A stretch of DNA of 34,414 nucleotides, from positions 1-34,414 of the forward strand of contig JAABTJ010000028.1 in assembly GCA_011389935.1 (NCBI GenBank). Direction: 5' to 3'. The notes beneath the pieces are model-generated. The model searched no databases and had not been told where the DNA came from. It was given only the letters and a program-made list of their open reading frames with translations. This document shows, in pieces, positions 8,635 through 16,675 of this stretch. A program made the position numbers and the translations under genes. Source of the stretch: Desulfobacteraceae bacterium (GTDB lineage: Bacteria > Desulfobacterota > Desulfobacteria > Desulfobacterales > Desulfosalsimonadaceae). Within the stretch, counting starts at the first letter, position 1; every line of letters starts with the position of its first letter.

Positions 8635-9545
8635 GCACCAACCACAATGACACCCCCTGGTCCGGTTTCCGGTCCGGATTTGCCGCCATCGCAGGGGCTC
8701 CGAATGTCGGAAAATCCACATTGCTCAACCGCATGATCGGCCAGAAAATCTCCATTACGTCCGAAAAGCCGCAAACAACCAGAAACCGGATCGTCGGGGT
8801 CATGCACGGTGAAAACAGCCAGATTGTTTTTCTCGACACCCCGGGCGTTCACAAATCCGACAAGGTTTTCAACCGCAAAATCGTCCAGGTCGCACTTTCC
8901 GCCATGGACGAAGTAGACCTGATACTGGTGGTGATCGATGCATCCAACCCGGAAGACCAGTCCGAATCGATGATCATCGAAAAGCTGAAAAAACGGGCAA
9001 AAATCCCAGCCGTACTTGCCGTCAACAAAATTGACCGGATCGAAAAACCGAAGCTGCTGCGGATCATCGACAAGTGGTCGGGCCTCTACCCCTCTTTTGC
9101 CGCAATTGTTCCGATTTCCGCCCTGGACGGAACCCAGGTGGACCAGCTTGTCAACGCCATGACAAACCTGCTTCCCGAGGGCCCACCGTTTTTCCCGGAA
9201 GACGCCTTGACCGACATGCCGGAGCGATTTATTGTTTGTGAAATAATCCGGGAAAAAGTTTTTGAAAATACCGGCCGGGAAGTCCCCTACGGTACGGCCG
9301 TCACGATAGAGGATTATTCGGAAGACGGCGACATCATACGCATCCATGCGGCGATCCACGTGGAGCGGAATTCCCAGAAAGGCATCCTTATCGGGAAAAA
9401 CGGCGCAATGCTGAAAACCATCGGCACACAGGCGCGCATGGATATTGAAAACCTCTTGGGTGCAAAAGTGTTTCTCAAGCTGTTCGTGCGCGTCGAAAAA
9501 AACTGGAGCCGTGATACCCGGGCCATACGAAAACTCGGTTACTGA
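8631..9545 (+). CDS. era: GTPase Era
   Basis: 304 aa, normal Era length. The N-terminal GTPase domain has GAPNVGKS (22-29), DTPG (69-72) and NKID (132-135). The C-terminal KH RNA-binding domain has GKNGAMLKTIG (about 254-264). Era binds 16S rRNA near its 3' end and acts in 30S maturation. ATG overlaps the engB stop (ATGA), and its own stop shares one base with the next gene (TGATG), so it sits in the middle of a coupled run. Confidence 0.96.
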   Translation: MSTNHNDTPWSGFRSGFAAIAGAPNVGKSTLLNRMIGQKISITSEKPQTTRNRIVGVMHGENSQIVFLDTPGVHKSDKVFNRKIVQVALSAMDEVDLILVVIDASNPEDQSESMIIEKLKKRAKIPAVLAVNKIDRIEKPKLLRIIDKWSGLYPSFAAIVPISALDGTQVDQLVNAMTNLLPEGPPFFPEDALTDMPERFIVCEIIREKVFENTGREVPYGTAVTIEDYSEDGDIIRIHAAIHVERNSQKGILIGKNGAMLKTIGTQARMDIENLLGAKVFLKLFVRVEKNWSRDTRAIRKLGY

Positions 9546-10387
9546 TGATTCTTTCCTATCACCCCTGTTATTCCGGAGATCAAAACCGGCTTTGCGCAGG
9601 CCGAACGCCCGATGACACGGATGCGGCCGCCATCAAAACGGCCGACGCCGTCATCCTGCCGCAGGGATGTACATCCGCCCTTTTTGAAATGGCCGTGGAA
9701 AACTGCGCCCATGTTTTTCCCGACTACACCCGGCGGTTCCGATATCCCGGGAAAATCGGCCAGGTGCAACTGTTCCGGAAGTACGCTGCGCCCCATCCCG
9801 AAACCCTGGCTTTCCCGTCAGTGGATGATTTTTATCGTTTTTCCGGCAGTAAAAATCCTGCTCCTTCTTTCGGGTATCCTTTTGTGTTCAAATTTTCATG
9901 GTCCGGAGAAGGGCGCAATGTGTGGATCGTGAACCATGCGGAGGAATTCAGCCGCCTGCTCGGGAAAGCGGCGGCCTTTGAACAAAGCGGGCAAAAAGGA
10001 TTTTTGCTCCAACGGTTCGTTGAAACCGGGGGGCGGTCCTTGCGCGTCGTGGTCATCGGTGAGACGTGCCGGTCATACTGGCGGGTGCAGACGGATCCGT
10101 CGTGTTTCAGGACACAAACCGCCCAGGGGGCGAAAATCGACCATCACGCGGACAAAGGCCTGCAGGAACAGGCAAGAACGGCGGTCATGCATTTCTGCAG
10201 GGGCACCGGCATCAACCTGGCCGGTTTTGATTTGCTGTTTACAAACGGCGATTGCGATCCGGCGGCGCTTTTTCTGGAAATTAACTATTACTTCGGCAGA
10301 CGCGGACTGGGCGGCGCGGAGGCCTTCTATAAAATGCTTTGCGGGGAAATCGACAAGTGGCTTTATCAGAGGGGGCTGTTACAATGA
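9545..10387 (+). CDS. ATP-grasp (RimK-like) domain protein of unknown substrate
   Basis: 280 aa. The N-terminal third (ADAVILPQGCTSALFEMA) looks like a pre-ATP-grasp domain. The ATP-grasp fold is suggested by FVFKFSWSGEGRNVWIV (about 118-134), GFLLQRFVETGGRSLRVVVIG, NLAGFDLLF and the metal-binding strand ALFLEINYYFGRRGLGG. Such enzymes join a carboxylate to an amine or thiol through an acyl phosphate. The substrate cannot be read from sequence. The start shares a base with the era stop and the stop overlaps the next gene by 4 bp. I do not know a named member of this exact type. Confidence 0.75.
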   Translation: MILSYHPCYSGDQNRLCAGRTPDDTDAAAIKTADAVILPQGCTSALFEMAVENCAHVFPDYTRRFRYPGKIGQVQLFRKYAAPHPETLAFPSVDDFYRFSGSKNPAPSFGYPFVFKFSWSGEGRNVWIVNHAEEFSRLLGKAAAFEQSGQKGFLLQRFVETGGRSLRVVVIGETCRSYWRVQTDPSCFRTQTAQGAKIDHHADKGLQEQARTAVMHFCRGTGINLAGFDLLFTNGDCDPAALFLEINYYFGRRGLGGAEAFYKMLCGEIDKWLYQRGLLQ

Positions 10388-10674
10388 CCTACGTACCCGA
10401 AGAAGACGAACTGCGAAGGGAGAAGTATAAGGCCCGGGATATCCGGGCGTCACAATGGTGGAAACGCCGCTGCGCAAAGGGCGTATGCTATTACTGCGGA
10501 CGGCAGTTTCCTCCGCGCATGCTGACCATGGACCACGTGGTCCCCCTGTCCAGGGGCGGAAAAAGCATAAAAGGCAACGTGGTGCCATGCTGCAAGGAAT
10601 GCAATACCGCAAAAAAGACCATGCTGCCCATGGAATGGGAAGCCTATATCAAGGAGTTTGGGGCTGGATCCTGA
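10384..10674 (+). CDS. Small HNH endonuclease-family protein
   Basis: 96 aa, essentially one HNH domain. The zinc knuckle is C35-x2-C38 (CYYC) with C70-x2-C73 (CKEC); the HNH core is MDHVVPLSRGGKS with H51, then N65 and N74. The N-terminal 30 residues are charged. Stand-alone HNH proteins include nicking and double-strand nucleases; no target can be inferred. ATG at 10384 overlaps the ATP-grasp stop (ATGA); an in-frame start at 10339 would reach inside that gene and is less likely. It closes the engB-era-ATP-grasp-HNH run and converges on the next gene with a 1-bp gap. Confidence 0.85.
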   Translation: MTYVPEEDELRREKYKARDIRASQWWKRRCAKGVCYYCGRQFPPRMLTMDHVVPLSRGGKSIKGNVVPCCKECNTAKKTMLPMEWEAYIKEFGAGS

Positions 10675-10675
10675 A

Positions 10676-10996
10676 TCAAAAACCGCCGAGCGGCCGTAAG
10701 AAGGTGTAGCGTGCGGAATCCATTACCATCTTTTCAAATGCCACCTCCGTGTTGCCGCCAAGGGCGGAAAAAGGGAGGGATACGGTAAAGAACACGGCAC
10801 CGGTCACCAGGGCTGCGAACCCGACCGGTCGGGCGACGGCAAAATCCACCACCATGGCGGCAGGGTCTGTGTCTCTTGTTTCCATCAGCGCCCTCCTGGT
10901 GTCGTCACTGCCCAAGGCAAAGGAACCGCTGGAAACCACCAGCATCGCAGCAATCGATATAACGATGAAAACTTTTTTCACTGTTGAAGATCCCAT
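10676..10996 (-). CDS. Small exported/membrane protein of unknown function
   Basis: 106 aa. A basic N terminus and hydrophobic core (KKVFIVISIAAMLVVSSGS) form a signal peptide with likely cleavage after SFALG. A second hydrophobic segment PVGFAALVTGAVFFTVSLPF is followed by SALGGN and a C-terminal RPLGGF. The layout suggests an envelope protein with one membrane segment. The start at 10996 is decided by AAGGAGG (plus 11004-11010), 7 bases upstream; the longer in-frame reading to 11155 crosses the promoter. I recognise similar short proteins from other Desulfobacterota but no function. Confidence 0.75.
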   Translation of the reverse strand: MGSSTVKKVFIVISIAAMLVVSSGSFALGSDDTRRALMETRDTDPAAMVVDFAVARPVGFAALVTGAVFFTVSLPFSALGGNTEVAFEKMVMDSARYTFLRPLGGF

Positions 10997-11003
10997 CCTT
11001 TTT

Positions 11004-11010
11004 CCTCCTT
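11004..11010 (-). promoter_or_regulatory. Strong Shine-Dalgarno fixing the start at 10996
   Basis: Minus-strand AAGGAGG, 7 bases before ATG 10996. It rules out the longer in-frame reading that begins at 11155. Confidence 0.85.
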
Positions 11011-11072
11011 TTGTCTCCTGCCGGGGGGTGCGCATTTGTGTAAAAACAGGATAACAACCCTGTTGTACAAGC

Positions 11073-11102
11073 TTGACATGAAAGACAAATGCCATGTAAA
11101 CT
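11073..11102 (+). promoter_or_regulatory. Promoter-like boxes toward the glycosyltransferase
   Basis: A perfect TTGACA (11073-11078), 18-base spacer, then TAAACT (11097-11102). It overlaps the leader of the opposite small gene, so the two genes share a divergent control region. Confidence 0.4.
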
Positions 11103-11126
11103 GTATTCGTTCTTCCTGCAATTGAT

Positions 11127-11155
11127 ATAGTAGTACGATAATCGCATATCGTCAA
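11127..11155 (-). promoter_or_regulatory. Sigma70-like promoter of the small exported protein
   Basis: Minus strand TTGACG (plus 11150-11155), 17-base spacer, TACTAT (plus 11127-11132). Both boxes match 5 of 6 of consensus. The leader would be about 125 nt. Confidence 0.6.
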
Positions 11156-11197
11156 TTTTTTTTATAACCGCCAGTGCTTTTGTTCAACGGACTTCGA

Positions 11198-12532
11198 ATG
11201 GAACCTCCCTGTGACTGCATGCGATGCAGCAAAAACAACAACATTGGCTTTGTCGCCACCCGGATTGCCGGAACCGACGGGGTGACCCTGGAAACCCTGA
11301 AATGGGCCCGGGTTTTTGAAAACGACGGGTACAACTGCTTTTATTTCGCCGGAGAGCTGGAGACACCGTCGGAACAAAGCTTCCTGTCGGAAAAAGCCCA
11401 TTTCACCCACCATGAAATCGTGGACATTTACCGGAAAAGTTTCGACGCACGCCACAGGAGCCGGTCAACCACCCTGAAAATCATGGCGTTGAAAGAGGAA
11501 ATAAAAGACCATCTCTACGATTTTATCAACCGGTTTCGCATCAATCTGCTGGTTGCCGAAAATGCCGTGACCATTCCGCTCAACATCCCACTGGGCCTTG
11601 CCATCACAGAGGTGGTCTCGGAGACAGGCATTATCATGATCGCCCACCATCACGACTTTTACTGGGAGCGATCCCGTTTCATGACCAACGCGATATGGGA
11701 ATACCTGGGCATGGCATTTCCGCCGTACCTGCCCCGCATCCACCACGTGGTCATCAGTTCGGCCGGGGAAAGCCAGCTGGGTTTCCGCAAGGGGACCTCT
11801 TCCACAATCATTCCCAACGTCATGGACTTTGAAAATCCGCCGAAACCGCCTGACGAGTATGCGTCCGATGTCAGGGAAGCATTCGGCATTGCCGATGATG
11901 AATACTTTATCCTCCAGCCCACGCGCGTTATCAAACGCAAGGGTATCGAGCATGCCATCGAACTGGTCAGCCGTCTCGGGCTCAAGGCGAAACTGATCAT
12001 CTCCCATGCTTCCGGGGACGAGGGGCACGCCTACGAACGGCGCATCCAGGAATATTCGGCCATGCTCAAGGTAGAGACAATTTTTGTATCGAAGCTGATC
12101 AACGAAAAACGCGGCCGCACGAAAAGCGGCCGGAAAATCTATACTTTAGATGATATATACCCCCATGCCGACCTGATCACCTATCCTTCCTCCTTCGAGG
12201 GGTTCGGCAATGCATTTCTGGAGGCCCTTTATTTTAAAAAGCCGATCGTGGTCAACTCCTACTCCATTTATTCCACGGACATCAAGCCCAAGGGCTTCGA
12301 TGTCATCGAAATCGACGGATTCGTGGATAAAAACGCCATCGCCAAAACCCGTAAAGTGCTCAAGGACCCGGTGTACCGTCAGCACATGGCCCAACACAAT
12401 TTTGAAACGGCCAAGCGCTTCTACTCTTACACGGTTTTAATGCAGAAACTCCGGGGAGTCATGACCGAAATCTCCCCATGCGCGATTCACCAGAACGGAA
12501 ACGGATATCAATGCTCCGGGAAATCTTTATAA
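11198..12532 (+). CDS. Glycosyltransferase family 4 protein
   Basis: About 444 aa. The N-terminal lobe starts with GFVATRIAGTDGVTLETLKWA, typical of GT4 acceptor-side domains. The C-terminal lobe has PTRVIKRKGIEHAIELVSRL and the donor-binding EX7E-like segment PSSFEGFGNAFLEALYFKKP, a retaining GT-B fold. Several histidines (IAHHHDFYWER) lie near mid-protein. The sugar donor and acceptor are unknown; a compatible-solute (mannosylglucosylglycerate-type) enzyme came to mind but I cannot support it. The start is uncertain: ATG 11198 is chosen, with GTG 11174 and ATG 11219 also in frame. None has a strong Shine-Dalgarno. The 3' end overlaps recN by 22 bp. Confidence 0.85.
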   Translation: MEPPCDCMRCSKNNNIGFVATRIAGTDGVTLETLKWARVFENDGYNCFYFAGELETPSEQSFLSEKAHFTHHEIVDIYRKSFDARHRSRSTTLKIMALKEEIKDHLYDFINRFRINLLVAENAVTIPLNIPLGLAITEVVSETGIIMIAHHHDFYWERSRFMTNAIWEYLGMAFPPYLPRIHHVVISSAGESQLGFRKGTSSTIIPNVMDFENPPKPPDEYASDVREAFGIADDEYFILQPTRVIKRKGIEHAIELVSRLGLKAKLIISHASGDEGHAYERRIQEYSAMLKVETIFVSKLINEKRGRTKSGRKIYTLDDIYPHADLITYPSSFEGFGNAFLEALYFKKPIVVNSYSIYSTDIKPKGFDVIEIDGFVDKNAIAKTRKVLKDPVYRQHMAQHNFETAKRFYSYTVLMQKLRGVMTEISPCAIHQNGNGYQCSGKSL

Positions 12533-14223
12533 AAAATTTCGCCATCATCGATGAACTGCGAATCGATTTCTCAGAAGGGCTGACCATTGTCAGCGGTGAA
12601 ACCGGTGCGGGCAAATCCATCATCATCTCTGCGCTGAACATTCTGCTGGGCGGAAGGGCCGACGCCGGCATGATTCGAACCGGCTCTGATACCGCCGAAC
12701 TGGAAGCCCTTTTCGATATCGACCCCAAAAGCGCAGCAGGACGGATCCTTCAGGAACAGGGGTACGAGGAGACGGATCAACTGGTTATACGCCGGATTTT
12801 GTCCGCGGGCAACCGCCACCGCGTGTACATCAACGGGCGAATGACCACCATGACGCTCCTTTCGGCAATCACGCAAAACATTGCCGGCATTTCCGGACAG
12901 CATGAACACCTGCGGCTGCTCAAGGAGTCCGAACACCTGCAAATTCTGGATCAATTCGGCGGTTTGACGGACCTGCGCAATGCCGTTGGAGACGCCTACG
13001 CAAACATCCTCCCTGAAATAAAAAACCTGAAAGCGCTCCGCCATACCCGGGAGACCCGGGTGGAACAGATCGCGCTTCTGGAGTTGGAAAAAAAAGAAAT
13101 CGAGGAAGCCGCCCTCCAACCCGGCGAAGACGAATCCCTCCATCAGGAACTGCTGCGGCTGAAAAATGCAAAGGCGCTTTACCAGGGAATCGGCAACGGC
13201 GTGGAAACCCTCTACAACAGGGAAGGCGCTATTTCAGACCAGCTCTTTGCCGTAAAAAAAGAGATTGAAAAAGCGGCCGAAATGGACCCGTCACTCGCGG
13301 AAGCGGCACAGTCCCTGGAGGAAGCCCTGTTTCGTATTCAGGATATCGCCCATCAGCTGAGATCTTATCTTGATACCATCACATTCGATCCGGCCCGCAC
13401 GGAAACGGTCGAAGCCAGGATGCACATTATCAACCGGTTGAAAAGAAAATACGGGCCCACGCTCGATGAGGTATTCAACCGGCTGGACCAGCTCAGCCGG
13501 GAGCTCGCCGATAGCATGAACATAGACGAACGCATCAAAAACGCCGAGGAAAGCCTTGCATCGCACCATAAAGAACTTGTCCAGGCTGCCCGCCGGCTGA
13601 CGGAAAAACGCCGGCTGACGGCCGACGAACTTGCCCGGAAAATGGAGGCGGAACTGAGGTCTTTGAACATGCCGGACACCTGTTTCAAGGTCATCTTCCG
13701 CCCCGTTGAAATCCGTGCCGACACGCCGGGGGCCCTGTGCGACAACGATTCCGGCATAAACGAAAACGGCGCGGAACAGCCTGTCTTCATGATTTCACCG
13801 AATGTCGGCGAAGCGCTCAAACCCCTTTCAAAGATCGCTTCGGGGGGGGAGCTTTCCCGGGTTATCCTGGCGTTAAAAGCCATTCTCGTGGACACCGAAC
13901 CGGTGGAAACGGTTATCTTCGATGAAGTCGATGCAGGAATCGGCGGGGAAACAGCGGTGGTGGTCGGCAAAAAACTTGCGGGTCTTGCCGGATCAAGCCA
14001 GGTCATATGCATCACGCACCTGGCCCAGATTGCCAAATTCGGCAATCGCCATCTCAGGATTGAAAAATATGTCGAAGACGGCCGCACCGCGACCCGGATC
14101 ATACCGCTCAACGAATCTTCAAGGATAGAGGAAACAGCCCGAATGATCGGCGGCCAGACCGTCACGGAAACAAGCCGGGCGCATGCAGCGGAGCTTCTCG
14201 AGGGGACCGGCAGGAAAAATTAG
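12511..14223 (+). CDS. recN: DNA repair protein RecN
   Basis: 570 aa SMC-like ATPase acting in double-strand-break repair. Walker A GETGAGKS is at 29-36, directly after FAIIDELRIDF. The QHEHLRLL segment marks RecN. A central coiled-coil region of about 250 residues is rich in Glu, Lys, Leu. The C-terminal half has the ABC signature SGGELSR (about 447) and Walker B VIFDEVDAGIGG (about 470), then ICITHLAQIA. I start at ATG 12511 because the upstream in-frame reading lies wholly inside the glycosyltransferase and MLREIFIKNFAIID is the normal RecN beginning. The stop interlocks with the convergent gene: TTAG holds both stop codons. Confidence 0.96.
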   Translation: MLREIFIKNFAIIDELRIDFSEGLTIVSGETGAGKSIIISALNILLGGRADAGMIRTGSDTAELEALFDIDPKSAAGRILQEQGYEETDQLVIRRILSAGNRHRVYINGRMTTMTLLSAITQNIAGISGQHEHLRLLKESEHLQILDQFGGLTDLRNAVGDAYANILPEIKNLKALRHTRETRVEQIALLELEKKEIEEAALQPGEDESLHQELLRLKNAKALYQGIGNGVETLYNREGAISDQLFAVKKEIEKAAEMDPSLAEAAQSLEEALFRIQDIAHQLRSYLDTITFDPARTETVEARMHIINRLKRKYGPTLDEVFNRLDQLSRELADSMNIDERIKNAEESLASHHKELVQAARRLTEKRRLTADELARKMEAELRSLNMPDTCFKVIFRPVEIRADTPGALCDNDSGINENGAEQPVFMISPNVGEALKPLSKIASGGELSRVILALKAILVDTEPVETVIFDEVDAGIGGETAVVVGKKLAGLAGSSQVICITHLAQIAKFGNRHLRIEKYVEDGRTATRIIPLNESSRIEETARMIGGQTVTETSRAHAAELLEGTGRKN

Positions 14224-14975
14224 AACGAAAGCCCCGTTTCCACAAAAGGCCCGGAGAAATTGAAATCCATCATGAACCCGCTCTTGTCGATATCATAATC
14301 GTCGTAGCGATACCCTCCGGACACGAATACCGGTCCGAAAGCGGTCGCCTTGACCCGGCCCAGCAGGCTGTAGGAGCTGTCGCTTTTGTAGGTCAGCCCC
14401 CTGGCTTCCGCTTCTACCGAAAACCGTTCTACCGGCTGGAACTGGGCTCCCAGGTACACCTGGGGAATTACGATGCTCATGGATTCGGCTTCCGAAAGGA
14501 CCCCTTGGGAAACCGAGGTTTCCGCGTCAATAAACCGTAAATTCAAACCGGCATCCACATTAAAGCGGTCCAGGGTTGCGGTCTGCAGGAAGGGGATGGC
14601 ATAAAACAGGCCGAAGTCGTATTGGTTGAGATTGAATTCCGCTTCGGAGCTCTTCAAAAAACGCTTACCGCCAAAACGAATGGCACGCGAAGTTCTTTCA
14701 CTCCATTTCAGGGGATTGGCCATTACGTAAGCATTGGGAATCAGCAGGGGCATATCGACCTTGAGACGGCCGAACAATTCCGTTTCCCTGCTGAAGGAAA
14801 AATCATCTTCCATGTCCAGAAAATCATTGTCACTGCCGGTTTTGAGATTTCCGCTCGGGGATGTCCACCAGACACCCACTGCGCCTTCAACACCGATCAT
14901 TGGCAACCCCATTGCGGCTGCAGGCATTGCAAGTACGAGCAGCAAGCAAATGAGTAATCGTGTTGTTTTGCGCAT
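14220..14975 (-). CDS. Outer-membrane beta-barrel protein (TIGR04219-like)
   Basis: 251 aa. A signal peptide (MRKTTRLLICLLLVLAMPAAAMG) precedes a chain rich in alternating polar/hydrophobic strands and aromatic residues, ending in GLSF. A C-terminal Phe is the usual beta-barrel insertion signal. Its start, IGVEGAVGVWWTSPSGNL, and the YDFGLFYAIPF segment resemble the outer-membrane family TIGR04219; that assignment is from memory and unverified. The start at 14975 is fixed by CAGGAGG (plus 14981-14987), 5 bases upstream. It converges on recN with a 4-bp overlap. Function is unknown; it is probably a small barrel of about 8-12 strands. Confidence 0.78.
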   Translation of the reverse strand: MRKTTRLLICLLLVLAMPAAAMGLPMIGVEGAVGVWWTSPSGNLKTGSDNDFLDMEDDFSFSRETELFGRLKVDMPLLIPNAYVMANPLKWSERTSRAIRFGGKRFLKSSEAEFNLNQYDFGLFYAIPFLQTATLDRFNVDAGLNLRFIDAETSVSQGVLSEAESMSIVIPQVYLGAQFQPVERFSVEAEARGLTYKSDSSYSLLGRVKATAFGPVFVSGGYRYDDYDIDKSGFMMDFNFSGPFVETGLSF

Positions 14976-14980
14976 TCGCC

Positions 14981-14987
14981 CCTCCTG
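14981..14987 (-). promoter_or_regulatory. Shine-Dalgarno fixing the start of the outer-membrane protein
   Basis: Minus-strand CAGGAGG just before ATG 14975. It excludes the longer in-frame reading beginning at 15098, which would bury the signal peptide. Confidence 0.8.
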
Positions 14988-15060
14988 AGTGGCCCCTCGT
15001 TCGATTTCAATTGTTGCCAGCGATGGCAAAAAAAAGCCCGGCAGAACTTCCGATATGAAA

Positions 15061-15088
15061 AATATAATCCAAATTTCAAATATATCAA
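15061..15088 (-). promoter_or_regulatory. Sigma70-like promoter of the outer-membrane protein
   Basis: Minus strand TTGATA (plus 15083-15088), 16-base spacer, TATATT (plus 15061-15066). Each box matches 5 of 6. The leader would be about 80 nt. Confidence 0.5.
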
Positions 15089-15170
15089 CTACCAGCAATA
15101 TCTCTTTTTCAATTTACAATATTTCTTGACGGGAATAAACAAAAAAGTTTATGCATAAGCCTTTACTATA

Positions 15171-15311
15171 ATCCATCTCAACATTCGGATTCCGGTTCAA
15201 GATCGCGGCGGCGTCTTGTTTCAAACCGCAGACATAATCGCGTATTTCGAGGATTTAAAATAAGACGCCAACAAAGATATTGGGCCGAATCACAATTTTG
15301 AGATAGGTTCT
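15171..15311 (+). repeat. Family-2 palindromic repeat (copy E)
   Basis: A terminal inverted repeat ATCCATCTCAA...TTGAGATAGGTTCT bounds a 140-bp imperfect palindrome. The left arm has CAAGATCGCGGCGGCGTC; the right arm has GACGCCAACAAAGATATTGG. The top is CGTATTTCGAGGATTTAAA (15241-15259). Reverse-complement similarity to 20655-20780 is strong, and the 19-base top recurs exactly at 31517-31535. With the promoters around it, this element fills most of the 380-bp gap before citrate synthase. Confidence 0.8.
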
Positions 15312-15355
15312 AGTATACTGTGTGATTGTTTACTGTAATGCAAGGAAAGAAGATC

Positions 15356-16636
15356 ATGAGCAACGTTGCGACCCTGACCGTAAACGGTCAAACCATTGAA
15401 CTGCCGATCATCGAGAGCGTCGAAGGGGACAGAGGCATCGATATCCGCCAGCTGCGCCAGAAAACCGGCTGCATCACCTATGATCCCGGGTACGGCAATA
15501 CAGGCAGCTGCAAAAGCGCCATTGCCTATATGGACGGTGAAAAAGGGATTCTCCGGTACCGGGGAATCCCCATTGAAGATTTGGCCACGCATTCATCCTT
15601 TGTCGAGACCGCATACCTCGTCATCAACGGCGAGCTGCCCACACGGGAGCAGCTGAACCGGACCAGCGTGCAGTTGAACGACCATTCCCTTGTGCACGAG
15701 GACATGCAGATATTCTACCAGAACTTTCCAAGGGCATCCCATCCCATGGGGATTCTTTCGGCCATGGTCAACGCCCTGCGCAGTTTTTACCCGGAACTGA
15801 TCGCCTCGGACAAGGATTTTGAAGAAGTCTATGTCCGGCTGATATCCAAGATCCGCACCATGGCTTCCGTCTCCTATAAGATCTCACGGGGGCACAAGGT
15901 CGAATATCCGAGGCCGGACTACACCTACTGCGCCAACTTTCTGAACATGATGTTCAATACGCCGGTAAAACCGTATATCCTGCGCAAGGAGCTCGTAAGA
16001 GCCCTGAATGTTTTCTGGATTCTTCACGCGGACCACGAGCAGAACTGTTCCACAGCCGTAGTACGTAGCGTGGGGAGCGCGCAGACGAATATCTACGCAT
16101 CGATTTCCGCCGGCATCTCGGCCCTTTGGGGGGATCTCCACGGGGGGGCAAACCAGGCCGTGATCCAGATGTTGATCGACATCCATGAAAAAGGGGTCAA
16201 GGTAAAGGACGTCATCAAACGGGCCAAGGACAAAAACGACCCGTTCCGGCTGATGGGATTCGGCCACCGGGTATACAAAACCTATGACCCCCGGGCCAAG
16301 ATAATGAAAAAAAACTGCCACGATGTGCTCGATCGCCTCAACTACGAGGATCCGCTGCTTGACATTGCGATGGAACTGGAGCAGATCGCCATCAGCGACC
16401 CCTACTTCATTGACCACAACCTGTACCCGAACGTTGATTTTTACAGCGGCATCATGCTCCGGGCGATGGGGATTCCCACAAACATGTTCACGGTCATGTT
16501 CGCCATCGGACGGCTTCCGGGATGGATCGCCCAGTGGCGCGAAAACATGCAGGATGCGGAACAGCGGCTTACCCGCCCGCGGCAGGTATATTCCGGGTAT
16601 ACCGAACGACCCTATATCCCCATTGATGAACGATAG
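15356..16636 (+). CDS. gltA: Citrate synthase
   Basis: 426 aa, condensing acetyl-CoA and oxaloacetate to citrate. It has the length and N-terminal extension of the Gram-negative hexameric type (ATLTVNGQTIELPIIES). Family motifs present are GGANQAVI (about 264), GFGHRVYKTYDPRAKI (about 302) and PNVDFYSG (about 358) with the catalytic His and Asp. ATG 15356 is preceded by AAGGA at 15342; in-frame TTG 15326 and ATG 15338 are upstream alternatives. The gene stands alone after repeat E and converges with the acyl-CoA synthetase genes across a 39-bp gap without a clear terminator. Confidence 0.96.
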   Translation: MSNVATLTVNGQTIELPIIESVEGDRGIDIRQLRQKTGCITYDPGYGNTGSCKSAIAYMDGEKGILRYRGIPIEDLATHSSFVETAYLVINGELPTREQLNRTSVQLNDHSLVHEDMQIFYQNFPRASHPMGILSAMVNALRSFYPELIASDKDFEEVYVRLISKIRTMASVSYKISRGHKVEYPRPDYTYCANFLNMMFNTPVKPYILRKELVRALNVFWILHADHEQNCSTAVVRSVGSAQTNIYASISAGISALWGDLHGGANQAVIQMLIDIHEKGVKVKDVIKRAKDKNDPFRLMGFGHRVYKTYDPRAKIMKKNCHDVLDRLNYEDPLLDIAMELEQIAISDPYFIDHNLYPNVDFYSGIMLRAMGIPTNMFTVMFAIGRLPGWIAQWRENMQDAEQRLTRPRQVYSGYTERPYIPIDER

Positions 16637-16675
16637 GACCGAGGGCGAAAATCGGACGATACGACTTCTTTGCCT

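Noticed and set aside
15167-15172. Perfect TATAAT as a citrate synthase promoter
   Set aside because: It has no acceptable -35, lies about 185 bp before the gene, and overlaps the left end of family-2 copy E.
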